From Rhodanobacter sp. OK091 (GTDB lineage: Bacteria; Pseudomonadota; Gammaproteobacteria; Xanthomonadales; Rhodanobacteraceae), in assembly GCF_900142825.1 (NCBI RefSeq), contig NZ_FRCH01000001.1:1736001-1800000 (forward strand): a stretch of DNA of 64,000 bases, given 5' to 3'. Each line of letters opens with the position of its first letter. Position 1 is the stretch's first letter. The position numbers and the translations under genes were made by a program. Positions 35,601 through 43,077 of this stretch are shown piece after piece. The notes under the pieces are model-generated. The model ran no database searches, had not been told where the DNA came from, and was given only the letters and a program-made list of their open reading frames with translations.

Positions 35601-38600
35601 GGCGCCGCCTGCACCACCCGCACCACCGTTGCTGCCATTGCCCGCAACCCCCGCGTACGACATGCCACCGGCTCCACCCCAGCCGCCCTGGCCACCTTGG
35701 CCGCCGTCACCACCGGTGATCACGCCGCCATTGGTCAACGCAAACGATGCGCCGGTTACCCCGGCGCCGCCCATACCGCCGACGCCGCCACTGCCGCCCA
35801 TGCCTCCGTTACTGCCATTGCCGGCAGTGGCCCCTTCGGAGTAATCGCCATAGCCACCATAGCCACCTCGTCCCCCCGCACCACCTGCACCACCGACGAT
35901 GGAAGCGTCAGTTGCGTTCGTAAGCGTGAAATAACTGCCGCTGACCGCTGCGCCGCCCACACCGCCAGCGCCGCCGGTACCACCAACCCCGCCCACGCCG
36001 CCGCCTGCATAATTACCGCTAAAGCCACCACCGCCACCGTAGTAGGTGTTGCCACCCGCGCCGCCCGCGCCGCCGTTTATTTGGCCGGTGTTGGTCAGCG
36101 TGAATCCGTTGCCAGTAACCCCAACGCCACCGCTACCGCCGCTTCCGCCGTTACCGCCATCGCCACCATTGCCGACAGGAGCACTCGAATCGATGTAGCC
36201 GAAACGACCACCCCTGCCGCCGTAACCGCCAGCACCACCGGTACCACCCGAAATCTGGCCCTGGTTAGTGACCGTGAAGCCTGTGCCGGCGATGGCATCG
36301 CCGCCCGCACTGCCGTCGGCGCCGTTGCCGCCAGCGGTCGGCAGCGTCGAGCCACTGCGGTTATAACCATTTGAACCGTAGGCACCCGTGTTACCCGAGC
36401 CTCCAGTGACCGATACATTGGCACCTACTCCCAGGGTGGTGCCCGAGGCCATGGTGAAGCCGCCGGTGAAGGTGCTGCCGGCGCCGGCCAGATCCAGTTC
36501 GCCACCCAGCACCGACCACGCCTCGCTGAGGCCCGCGGTGCCGGTCAGCGTCCATGTGCTGGCGCCGGTTTTTTCGTAGCTGGCGAAGCCCTGGTATTGC
36601 GCACCACTATTCAGTTCGCCCAACGAACCGCTGAGCGTGGCGTTGGTGTCGCCACCGAGATCCAGCGTATCGCCACCATTGGTCGTGCCACTGCTGCTGA
36701 CCACATTACCGGTGATGGTGGAGCCGGCTTCCAATACCAACAGGTTACCGCCGCCACTCAAATCGATCGCATCGGCTTGCGCACCGTTGCCCATGCCACC
36801 GGCGATGCTGCCGCTGTTGGTCAACGTGGAACCACCCGTCGAGATCACACCCACGCCGCCGGCGCCATTCGTGCTGCCGCTACCACCGTTCCCACCGGCA
36901 ATGCTGCCGGTATTGGTCAGCTGTAACGCCGAACCGGTGACGCCTGCGCCACCGGCGCCGCCCGCACCGGCCACACCGTTGCTGCCAAAGCTGCCTCGCT
37001 GGCTGGGGCCGCCGCGAGAGCTATATCCGCCGATACCACCCGTACCGCCCGTGCCACCGGCGCCGCCTGCGCCACCCTGGATGCTGCCGCTGTTGCTCAG
37101 CGTCAACGCGGCACCGCTAACACCCGCTCCGCCGTTACCACCCGCACCGCCGTTGCCGCCATTGCCGCCGGCACCACCATGCGCGTACTTGGAACCACCA
37201 CCATTGCCGCCGTTGCCGCCATTGCCACCTCGGCCGCCGGCACCGCCAAGGATGCTGCCCGCATTGGTCAATGTGAAGCTCGCCCCACCCACGCCCGACG
37301 CGCCGATACCGCCCTGCGCACCGTTGGCGGCAGCGAAGGTATCGCCGCCATTGCCCAGATTGTCAAAGCCGCCCGGGCCGCTGGATCCGCCATTGCCGCC
37401 GGCACCACCCGCGCCACCGGCAACGCTGGCGTTGTTGGTAAACATGAAGCCTGATCCGTACACGCCCGCGCCACCACTCGCGCCGAGACCCGCGGCACCC
37501 GCCGCGCCACCGTGCGGATTCTCGCAACAGCTCGATCCGGCGTTGCCGCCATTGCCGCCATTACCACCGGTGCCGCCCAATCCACCGCCGACCTGGCTGT
37601 TGTTGATCAGCGTGAACCCGTTGCCGCTGGCGGCTACCCCGCCAGTGCTGCCATCGGTACCGGCGCTGCCGTCTCCACCACCGGTGTTGTAGCCACCAGA
37701 GCTGCCGTCGCTACCGCTAGCACCGTTGTCGCCGCCAGGGCCCGCGGCACTAATGCTTGCAATGGCATCGCCCACCGCCAACGTCGTGCCCGTCGCCAGC
37801 GCGAAGCCGCCGCTGAACGTGCTCGCATCGCCCAGCAGATCGAGTTCGCCACCGTTGACCGACCACAACCCACTGGCATTCGCATTGGCACCCGTCAGAC
37901 TCAGCGTGCCGTCGCCCGATTTGCTCAGACTGCCGCTGCCGGCAACGGCTCCGCTCAACGTCAGGGTCGTACCGGTATCGGTGGCGATGCCGCCGCCGGA
38001 AGCGCCCAGCATCAGGTTGCGTGAGGAAGTGAAACTTGCCGAGGTCTCCAGCGTGCCGCCGTTCAAGGTGAGGCCGCCGCTGATGTCGCCCAGATTATTG
38101 TCCGCGCCGACCGACAGCACGCCACCGTCGATCGTGGTGCCACCGGTATAGGTGTTGGTGCCAGTGAGAGTGAGCGTGCCGGTGCCGATCTGATTGAGCG
38201 AACCGGTACCGCTGACCGCGCCAGCGAAACTCACCGCGTCGCTGCGATCAAATGCCAGCGCACCGTCGTCGATCACATCACCCATGATCGAGCCGGCGGT
38301 ACCGCCATTGCCAAGCTGCAACGTGCCCGCGTTGATCGTGGTGCCACCGGTGTAGGTGTTGGCGCCAGTGAGAGTGAGCGTGCCGGTGCCGTCGCCACTG
38401 AGCTCCAGCGTGCCCGGCGAACCGCCGTCGGCGATCGTGCCGCTGAGGGTTTCGGTCTGGCCGCCGCTCAAGGTGACGGTGGGATCGCCGTTGAGGGTGA
38501 AGCTGTTGGCGATGTCGAGACCGTCGGCCACGAAGGCCAGGGTGGTGCCGGCAGCCATGTCGACGTTGCCGGTACCCAGGGCGCCGCTGTTGCCTGCGAC

Positions 38601-41600
38601 CAGCGTGCCGCCACCGATGGTGGTACCACCCGTATACGTATTGTCCGCGGTGAGGATCGTCGTACCTGCCAGCGCATCAACCGCGCCGTTGCCGGTGATG
38701 GTCGGTGCGAACGTGTAGCCGGTGCTGGTGTGGTTGAACACCAGGGTGCCGCTACCCGAACCAAATCGCACTTGGCCATTGCCGCTGGTCACCGCGCCAG
38801 GTGCAGCGGCCGCGTCGCCTGCGGCCGCACCGATATTCAGCGTACCGGTCGAGCCGTCATTGCCGATCACGATGTCCGGCGCCGACACCGTCGCGCCATC
38901 GGCGATGGTCAGCGTGCCGGTGGCGTTGTGCGTGCCGACAGCCAGCTGCGCACCCGTCTCGACAATGGACGATCCCGCGCCGGTTACCGTCACGACACCC
39001 GTGGACCCGGCACCATCGCCAATCGAAAGATATTGACTGACGTTGACCATGCCACCGGCGGACACGTTCAACGTGCCCACGCCCAACTGGCCCACGTTCA
39101 AGTATCTCAGGGCATTTACCGTGGCACCGCTCGTGACGTTGAGCGTACCCGTATCCCCTGCATTGTTGCCGAGGTTCAACTCGGCGGTGCTGGTGATCGT
39201 TGCACCGTTGCTCACGTTCAGCGTACCGGTACCGTTGCTACCCACAAGGAATGGTGCGGCGCTCGTCGCGGTGACGCTCGAACCACTGCCGTCGACGTTG
39301 AGTGTGCCGTTGTCGACGACCGTGGCGGTATTCGCCACGCTGCCGCCATTGGTGATCGCCAGCGTGCCGCTGTCGATGGTGGTGCTGCCGCTGTAGGTGT
39401 CGGCGCCGGTGAGCGTGAGCGTGCCGCTGCCGATCTTGGTCAGCGCGCCGCCGGCGCCGCCATCCTGGATCACGCCACCGATGACGTCGTTGGTGTTCAG
39501 GCCGCCCAGGGTCAGCGTGTTGGCGCCGAGACTGATCACGCTGCCCGCGCCGCCGGAGACTTCACCAATGCCGACGCCGCCGGTGTGTCCGCTGATGTCG
39601 AGGATGCCGCCCGTGCCGTTGTCGATCGTCGCGGTGTCGCCAGTCGAAGTGCCGGTGAACAGTACGGTGCCGCCGAGAATCTGGTTGCCGTTGGCATCCG
39701 AGAGCGCGCCGGCGACACCGCCAACGCCTGCACCGTTGCTCATGCTCACGCCGTTGTGGATCGTCGCCGTGCCCGCGCTGGACGAGCCGCCGAATGTGAC
39801 CGTGCCGCCGCGAATCGTATTGTTGCTGACAGCGACGTTGCCGCCGCTGATGTTGTTGCCGATACCGTCGTTATTTCCGCTCAGCGTGACACCGTTGTTG
39901 ATGGTCGCGTTGCCGGCGTTCGCACTGTCATTGAAGCTGAGCGTGCCGCCGCCGAGCGTGTTGCCGGTGACGTTGACGGTGAAGTTGCCGTTGCCGAGTC
40001 CGTCGCTGTTGCCGATGCCATTGTCGGTGCCGCCGCCGCTCACCACGACACCATTGTTGAGCGTCGCGTTGCCGGCGTTCGCGCTGTTGTTGAAGCTGAG
40101 CGTCCCGCCGACCAGCGTGTTGCCGGTGACGTCGACGCTGCCGGTGAGATAACTGTTGCTGGCGTTGTCGCCGTTGCCGATGCTGGTGGCGCCGCTGCCC
40201 AGCACGACACCATTGTTGAGCGTCGCGTTGCCGGCGTTCGCGCCACCGTTGAGGCTGAGCACGCCGCCGGCCAGCGCCTGATTGGTGAAGCTGATGGAGC
40301 CGGCGCCGCCGTTACAGTTACCGATCCCGTAGCAGGATGCGCCGTTGTCGTTGATCCCGTTGGCAAGGGTCTGGCTGGCCAAGGCGGCATCGGTCAATGC
40401 GACGATGCCGGTGTTGTTCACGGCGTCGCCGAATGTGCCGGTGCCGGTGAGATTGAGAGTGCCGGCGGCATCGACCGTCACACCCCCGGTGCCCAGTGTG
40501 TTCACGTTGGTCGCATTCAGTGTGCCGGCACTGATCGTCCACGGCGTGATCGCTGCCGTCACGCCAGTCAGCGTCCAGGTGCTGGTGCCGGTCTTGAGGT
40601 AACTGCTGAAGCCGGTGAACTGGGAGCCTATATTTGTAACGCTAAAGCTGGCGTTGGCGGTGCCACCCAGAGCGAGGACGTTGCCCTTCCCCGAGGCCGA
40701 TGCCACGTTGCCAGTGAAGCTGTAGCCGTTGTCCAGTTCGAGCGTGTTGTTGCTGCCGATGATGTCCACCGCATAGTTGCGGCCGACGCCGGCGCCGTTC
40801 AGACCGCCGCTGACGCTGCCAGCCACGATCAAGGTGTTGTTGTTGCCGGAAATGCCGATGCCTACAGCGCCGGCGCCAGCCGTATTGCCCGCACCTCCGT
40901 TGCCACCGGCGATGGTGCCCGTGGTGTTTATCGTGTTGCTGTCGCCAGTGACGCTGACACCCGCGCCGCCGCCGCCACCCGCCTTGTAGGAATCTGCGCC
41001 TGCACCGGCCGCGCCACCAGCCCCGCCCATGATGGCTCCGGAGTTCGACACCATGTTGGAGGTGCCGCCGATGCTGAGGCCCATTCCGCCGCCGCCGCCA
41101 CCTGCCGCATAGCCCAGTCCAGCGTCCCCGTTGCCACCGATGCCGCCGGCGCCGCCAATGGTCGTTCCATCGTTGGTGAGTGTCGAACTGCCCAAGGCGA
41201 AACTGACACCCGCGCCGCCGCCGCCGCCGCCACCGCCACCAGCACTGGAATAGGAGCCGCCGTTGCCACCGGCACCTCCCGTGACAAGGACACCAGCGCC
41301 TACCGTCAAGCTTCCTGTGGCAACGAGTGCGGCGTTTCCGCCGCTGCCACCCGCCGCCGTATTGCCACTAAATTCCAGGCCACCGCCGCCACCGCCGCCG
41401 TAAATGCCACCACCACCGCCCCCGCCACTGAAATCACTGGCCCTGCCGCCATTACCTCCAAAAGCGGTACCTGAGCCACCTGATGCTCTACTGCCATTGA
41501 TCCCGGCTCCGCCGCCGCTGCCGCCGCCCGTCCCGCTGCCAACGCCACCAGCTGATGGTGGATAACCTGCCGCGCCGCCATTCGTACTCGTCGTCCCGTT

Positions 41601-41834
41601 GCACGACGTACTGATCGTCCCCGATGTCGTGGTGCAGCTTTGCGCCCAGGTCGGCAACGCGACGGTTCCCAACGCCAGACCCAACGCGGCAACCAGCATG
41701 CGCACGCGCAGATTTGCGGCCGGCGATGCGGCTACGCCACCGACAACGACGCCGCCCGGCGCGCTCGCCAGCTCCGAAACCACTTGAGGCACACCCAAGG
41801 TGCGGTTGAAGACGATGCGGTAGATACGGTTCAT
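29610..41834 (-). CDS. Giant type V autotransporter with glycine-rich and beta-helix repeats
   Basis: 4074 aa surface protein. The start is ATG 41834, preceded by AGGGG, because it opens with the extended signal region MNRIYRIVFNRTLGVPQVVS and a long signal ending near LPTWAQS. The passenger contains three glycine-saturated blocks (about 83-351, 1361-1684, 1804-2370) and many autotransporter-associated repeats such as GTLTLTGANTYTGGTTINAG, which build a right-handed beta-helix. A pre-barrel segment (FDQLSGVIHAS, about 3755) leads into the C-terminal translocator barrel (about 3805-4074) ending MTLNVSF with terminal Phe. It is intact, with no frameshift over 12 kb. Likely an adhesin or biofilm matrix protein. 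A sulfotransferase gene lies 145 bases upstream on the same strand. Confidence 0.92.
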   Translation of the reverse strand: MNRIYRIVFNRTLGVPQVVSELASAPGGVVVGGVAASPAANLRVRMLVAALGLALGTVALPTWAQSCTTTSGTISTSCNGTTSTNGGAAGYPPSAGGVGSGTGGGSGGGAGINGSRASGGSGTAFGGNGGRASDFSGGGGGGGIYGGGGGGGLEFSGNTAAGGSGGNAALVATGSLTVGAGVLVTGGAGGNGGSYSSAGGGGGGGGGAGVSFALGSSTLTNDGTTIGGAGGIGGNGDAGLGYAAGGGGGGMGLSIGGTSNMVSNSGAIMGGAGGAAGAGADSYKAGGGGGAGVSVTGDSNTINTTGTIAGGNGGAGNTAGAGAVGIGISGNNNTLIVAGSVSGGLNGAGVGRNYAVDIIGSNNTLELDNGYSFTGNVASASGKGNVLALGGTANASFSVTNIGSQFTGFSSYLKTGTSTWTLTGVTAAITPWTISAGTLNATNVNTLGTGGVTVDAAGTLNLTGTGTFGDAVNNTGIVALTDAALASQTLANGINDNGASCYGIGNCNGGAGSISFTNQALAGGVLSLNGGANAGNATLNNGVVLGSGATSIGNGDNASNSYLTGSVDVTGNTLVGGTLSFNNSANAGNATLNNGVVVSGGGTDNGIGNSDGLGNGNFTVNVTGNTLGGGTLSFNDSANAGNATINNGVTLSGNNDGIGNNISGGNVAVSNNTIRGGTVTFGGSSSAGTATIHNGVSMSNGAGVGGVAGALSDANGNQILGGTVLFTGTSTGDTATIDNGTGGILDISGHTGGVGIGEVSGGAGSVISLGANTLTLGGLNTNDVIGGVIQDGGAGGALTKIGSGTLTLTGADTYSGSTTIDSGTLAITNGGSVANTATVVDNGTLNVDGSGSSVTATSAAPFLVGSNGTGTLNVSNGATITSTAELNLGNNAGDTGTLNVTSGATVNALRYLNVGQLGVGTLNVSAGGMVNVSQYLSIGDGAGSTGVVTVTGAGSSIVETGAQLAVGTHNATGTLTIADGATVSAPDIVIGNDGSTGTLNIGAAAGDAAAAPGAVTSGNGQVRFGSGSGTLVFNHTSTGYTFAPTITGNGAVDALAGTTILTADNTYTGGTTIGGGTLVAGNSGALGTGNVDMAAGTTLAFVADGLDIANSFTLNGDPTVTLSGGQTETLSGTIADGGSPGTLELSGDGTGTLTLTGANTYTGGTTINAGTLQLGNGGTAGSIMGDVIDDGALAFDRSDAVSFAGAVSGTGSLNQIGTGTLTLTGTNTYTGGTTIDGGVLSVGADNNLGDISGGLTLNGGTLETSASFTSSRNLMLGASGGGIATDTGTTLTLSGAVAGSGSLSKSGDGTLSLTGANANASGLWSVNGGELDLLGDASTFSGGFALATGTTLAVGDAIASISAAGPGGDNGASGSDGSSGGYNTGGGDGSAGTDGSTGGVAASGNGFTLINNSQVGGGLGGTGGNGGNGGNAGSSCCENPHGGAAGAAGLGASGGAGVYGSGFMFTNNASVAGGAGGAGGNGGSSGPGGFDNLGNGGDTFAAANGAQGGIGASGVGGASFTLTNAGSILGGAGGRGGNGGNGGNGGGSKYAHGGAGGNGGNGGAGGNGGAGVSGAALTLSNSGSIQGGAGGAGGTGGTGGIGGYSSRGGPSQRGSFGSNGVAGAGGAGGAGVTGSALQLTNTGSIAGGNGGSGSTNGAGGVGVISTGGSTLTNSGSIAGGMGNGAQADAIDLSGGGNLLVLEAGSTITGNVVSSSGTTNGGDTLDLGGDTNATLSGSLGELNSGAQYQGFASYEKTGASTWTLTGTAGLSEAWSVLGGELDLAGAGSTFTGGFTMASGTTLGVGANVSVTGGSGNTGAYGSNGYNRSGSTLPTAGGNGADGSAGGDAIAGTGFTVTNQGQISGGTGGAGGYGGRGGRFGYIDSSAPVGNGGDGGNGGSGGSGGVGVTGNGFTLTNTGQINGGAGGAGGNTYYGGGGGFSGNYAGGGVGGVGGTGGAGGVGGAAVSGSYFTLTNATDASIVGGAGGAGGRGGYGGYGDYSEGATAGNGSNGGMGGSGGVGGMGGAGVTGASFALTNGGVITGGDGGQGGQGGWGGAGGMSYAGVAGNGSNGGAGGAGGAGGSGVSGTQFTLTNAGSVIGGTGGNGNNGGNAATWGSQTATGTAGTGGSGGAGGVGGDGGAGVSGAGFTATNNGVIVGGVAGNGGNGGFGASGGYTSGGGSGGNGGNGGYGGTGGIGGAGVTGSIFTLTNAGVVTGSSGGTGGTGVVGSLGNSSGAGGLPGTTGHGGDGGMGGDGVDGTGFTVTNTAIITGGNGGMGGLGGDGAGTTIAAGNGGNGGTGGAGVSGAGLSLTNAATGTITGGNGGTMGYAGTANGAASGSNGVGGVGGAGVVASGGATVINAGSIAGGLSASGVQADAVDFSGGGNTLEIDAGYAFGGNVVSSSGTTNGGDTFVLGGNVDATLNGSVDALGSGAQYQGFNTYEKTGASTWTLTGAVAASTFWTIDAGTLQVGNGGTSGSIASDVIDNGALAFDRSDAVSFAGAASGTGSLNQIGTGTTTLTGSNTYTGGTTISAGTLQIGNGGTGGSIVGDVIDNGALSFNRSDAVSFAGVISGSGSLTQTGSGLLVLDGSNTYSGGTTVANGTLLVGDSTHTGASIAGNVSVDSGATLGGHGTIGGNVDVASGAHLSPGGSIGTLTIGGNASFAQGSVLDYEFGAPGANFQTFGTGDSVTVGGNLALNGATLNVTDAGGFGPGLYNLFTYGGTLTETNGGISLGSTPAGQYQIQTLATSKQINLLNTSGLTLNLWNGNGLASASQMGGGNGSWTTASPNWTDATGSVSAVMQPQPGFAIFGGAPGTVTVDSSAGAVSATGLQFASNGYTLTGDTLTLVGSNGTAPVIRVGDGSTAGAGYTATIDNVIAGTDGLTKSDLGTLVLAGANTYSGGTTINGGTLEVANNAALGTDSVTVDNTAHQGATLKVDSGVTLANPIAVNNGSTLDNAGTISHTNPGDIGVNATGGMATVLNHDGGSIAGGVIGLWLHTGGTVINTGNTSRIDGAGYALVTDGSPSQVTNENGASIHGGTYDSVLMIQGGTLINQSGASISGDSVAVRMSQSGTIINQGGASISGTGAGSYGVILHQGGTVTNQGGATIQGGDTGIALAGASTITNAAGSSIIGGNASVSVFGSGAVNLTNAGVLTGNVQLSAGDVNHVTLISGSTLIGALYIGSNTGSTLTLDGTGTQLYSTAVTGTTSFAGTLTKQGTGNWIVDSDLAPANTVISAGTLQIGNGGSTGSLAGNITDNSALVSDLSSAGTLAGVISGTGSLSQNGSGVLTLTGANSYSGGTTINAGALRGNTSSLQGNITDNATLDFNQSSNGTFAGAVSGTGSLSKDGSGTLILTGANSYRGGTTINGGTLQGDTTSLQGNITDNAALVFNQGANGALAGAVSGTGSLSKNGSGTLILTGANSYIGGTTISGGTLQLGNGGTTGSIVGNITDNGALVSDLSSAGMLAGVISGTGSLSQNGSGTLTLTGANTYSGGTTISAGTLQGDASSLQGNITDNAALVFNQNNAGTFAGAIAGSGTLTKSGNGLLVMNGHNAFSGSTTVGAGTLEVGDANTPSAFLGGNVQVNASGTLRGHGTIGGNVVNGGTVWPGGSIGTLTVQGNYTQAANSVLNIDATPAGQASLLAVGGKATILGGSAVVLGQAGNWAPSTNYTIVTAAGGVSGQFASASSSLVFLNPVLSYTANAVDLSLQRNDINFASVAQTPNQRAVATVTNGFGFVSPMYSALTLLDAPTARHAFDQLSGVIHASTGTALVDDSRYVRDAINRHLLGQNDGAEGTTDQGVSVWTSAWGHGGRHDDNGDAALLQANGSGLLVGADMSLGGNARLGAVLGHGQSSIQSNSVGSSAHVLGDHVGLYGSTAFGAFVLRGGAAYSWQDVHSSRTVGFGSYSDRLSSEHHAQTAQVYAEGGYQFNVSPSQQLEPFVNVARVRVHSDALQEGGGNAALAVAGNSASVNTATLGLRDTLTLDAASGIHAHASLGWQQAWGDLAPVTTMRFVAGGSSFAISGMPVARHALAADLGIDFKLAKNVSVDASYLGQFASGARDQGARMTLNVSF
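34725..36425 (-). repeat. Glycine-rich modular block C of the autotransporter (ten modules)
   Basis: Encodes about 567 residues. Each module is 40-75 residues: a loop rich in GG-x-GG-x, then a short strand pattern (V-S/T-G-x-x-F-T-L-T-N), then x-G-x-I-x-GG. Examples are GNGFTLTNTGQINGG, GASFALTNGGVITGG and GTQFTLTNAGSVIGG. Ten such strands can be counted. The last one is followed by a ~280-base unit that also follows block B. Confidence 0.85.
36785..37755 (-). repeat. Glycine-rich modular block B of the autotransporter (six modules)
   Basis: Encodes about 324 residues with six copies of the strand signature (GSGFMFTNNASVAGG, GASFTLTNAGSILGG, GAALTLSNSGSIQGG and others) separated by GG-N/A-GG loops. 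The loops include GSSCCENPHGG, the only Cys pair noticed in these blocks. Confidence 0.83.
40783..41587 (-). repeat. Glycine-rich block A near the autotransporter N-terminus
   Basis: Encodes about 268 residues right after the signal. Glycine runs are densest here (AGGGGGGGGGAGVSF and GGGGIYGGGGGGGLEFSGN). Strand signatures are weaker than in blocks B and C: LSIGGTSNMVSNSGAIMGG and VSVTGDSNTINTTGTIAGG. It has the same loop-strand logic. Confidence 0.8.
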
Positions 41835-41979
41835 TGGTGTGGCCCCTGAGTTGTAGCGTGGCGAAACAAGCCCGCTTGAAAATGGCGTAAGTGGTCGCCG
41901 GACCAGGTCAAGCCGGGTCCGGTAAGAAGTGACTGGAAAGAGGGATACCGGCGACTCTTCGCCGAACAGAAGATGGCTG

Positions 41980-42792
41980 CTAGATGACCTGCACCCCGCG
42001 CAGGTTGAGTGCGGGGTCGCGCCAGAAGGCGTCGTTCTCGAAACGGCGGAACACATCCGGCGGCAATACGCTACGGCGTTCGCGTGCCTCGATCTTTCTG
42101 CGCACGGTATGCAGCCCCGGCGTGCCGGCGCGCAGGTCGAACTCGTCGGCGTTGTAGCTGACGTTGTCGAAGTCGTGCGCAAACGCCGGCTCGCCAATGA
42201 AGTCGTAGATCGCCTTCAGTGCACCAGCAGGATCGCTCACCAGCGTCTCGTACTGCAGCAGCATCAGGTTCGCGGTGTCTTCGCCGTAATACGCTTCCTT
42301 CAGCGCGTTGTAGGCGAAGCCGACCATGCCGTCGCCGTTGGCGAGCCCCTCGCTGCGCGAGTAGACCGTGCCGCCGGGCTGGTAGTTGAAGATGGACGAC
42401 GGCTGGAAGGCGTTGCGGCGGACCAGCTGCTCGATGCTGTCGATGATCCACGGCATATGGCGCACGCAGGCGATCACCTTGGCCTCGGGAAAAAGCTCCT
42501 TCAGGATGCGTAGCTTGCTGCACCAGACGCGGTTGGTATCGAACAGCACCTCGGCGGTGAATTCCGGGCCGTAGTAGTCGTCGAAAAGGCCTTCCAGAAT
42601 GCGGCGGCGCTGCGCGTCGGTGATAAAGACCGAATATTCGTTGCGGCCGCTCATCTCACCTTGCAGCGTATTGAACAAGCCGCCGACGGGGCCGCTCATG
42701 CCCGCGTGGAAACGGGTGTTCTGGCGCAGGAGACCTGCCAGCAAGGTCGAACCAGATCTCGGCAAGCCCGAGATGAAGTGAATACTGCGCAA
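41980..42792 (-). CDS. Sulfotransferase-family protein, TTG start
   Basis: 270 aa. The 5'-phosphosulfate-binding loop is FISGLPRSGSTLLAGLL (about residues 6-22) and the 3'-phosphate motif is in CVRHMPWIIDSIEQ (about 103), typical of PAPS-dependent sulfotransferases. A TTG at 42792 is chosen because GGAGG stands seven bases upstream (42799-42803) and the conserved LRSIHFISG starts there; no ATG lies between that ribosome site and the motif. The acceptor is unknown. It is transcribed toward the giant autotransporter 145 bases away, so they may share a promoter in the 285-base gap upstream of this gene. Confidence 0.85.
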   Translation of the reverse strand: MRSIHFISGLPRSGSTLLAGLLRQNTRFHAGMSGPVGGLFNTLQGEMSGRNEYSVFITDAQRRRILEGLFDDYYGPEFTAEVLFDTNRVWCSKLRILKELFPEAKVIACVRHMPWIIDSIEQLVRRNAFQPSSIFNYQPGGTVYSRSEGLANGDGMVGFAYNALKEAYYGEDTANLMLLQYETLVSDPAGALKAIYDFIGEPAFAHDFDNVSYNADEFDLRAGTPGLHTVRRKIEARERRSVLPPDVFRRFENDAFWRDPALNLRGVQVI

Positions 42793-43077
42793 GCCGTTCC
42801 TCCAACCGTATTTCGATGGAAAGCAAACAAAGCAACGGACGCATCGGACCTGCGTGCAGAGAGTGATTTGCAACGCACTCGTCCACGCACAGAAGCCGGC
42901 TTTTTTTCAATGATGGAGACAGCACGACCATCACTCGCTAGCAAATACGAGGTTTACTGTCAGCGACATACATCACAGTTATCGAATACTAAGCGGAGGG
43001 CGTCGGAAGCAACATGTCTGTGCGTCGCATTCTCGGTACGCAGATGCCGGAATCGCACCTTCCGGACGAACGCGGCC

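Noticed and set aside
34725..37755. Regular repeats that could suggest a CRISPR or satellite array
   Set aside because: The repeats are protein-level modules of unequal length in an open 12-kb frame, without constant DNA repeats or equal spacers.
42793..42873. Upstream TTG (42873) as start of the sulfotransferase
   Set aside because: It has no ribosome site and adds 27 Cys/Arg-rich residues; the TTG at 42792 has GGAGG at the right distance.
42793..43077. Half CRP-like site TGTGA near 42980 in the gap before the sulfotransferase
   Set aside because: Only one half-site matches. The other half is too far from consensus to call.
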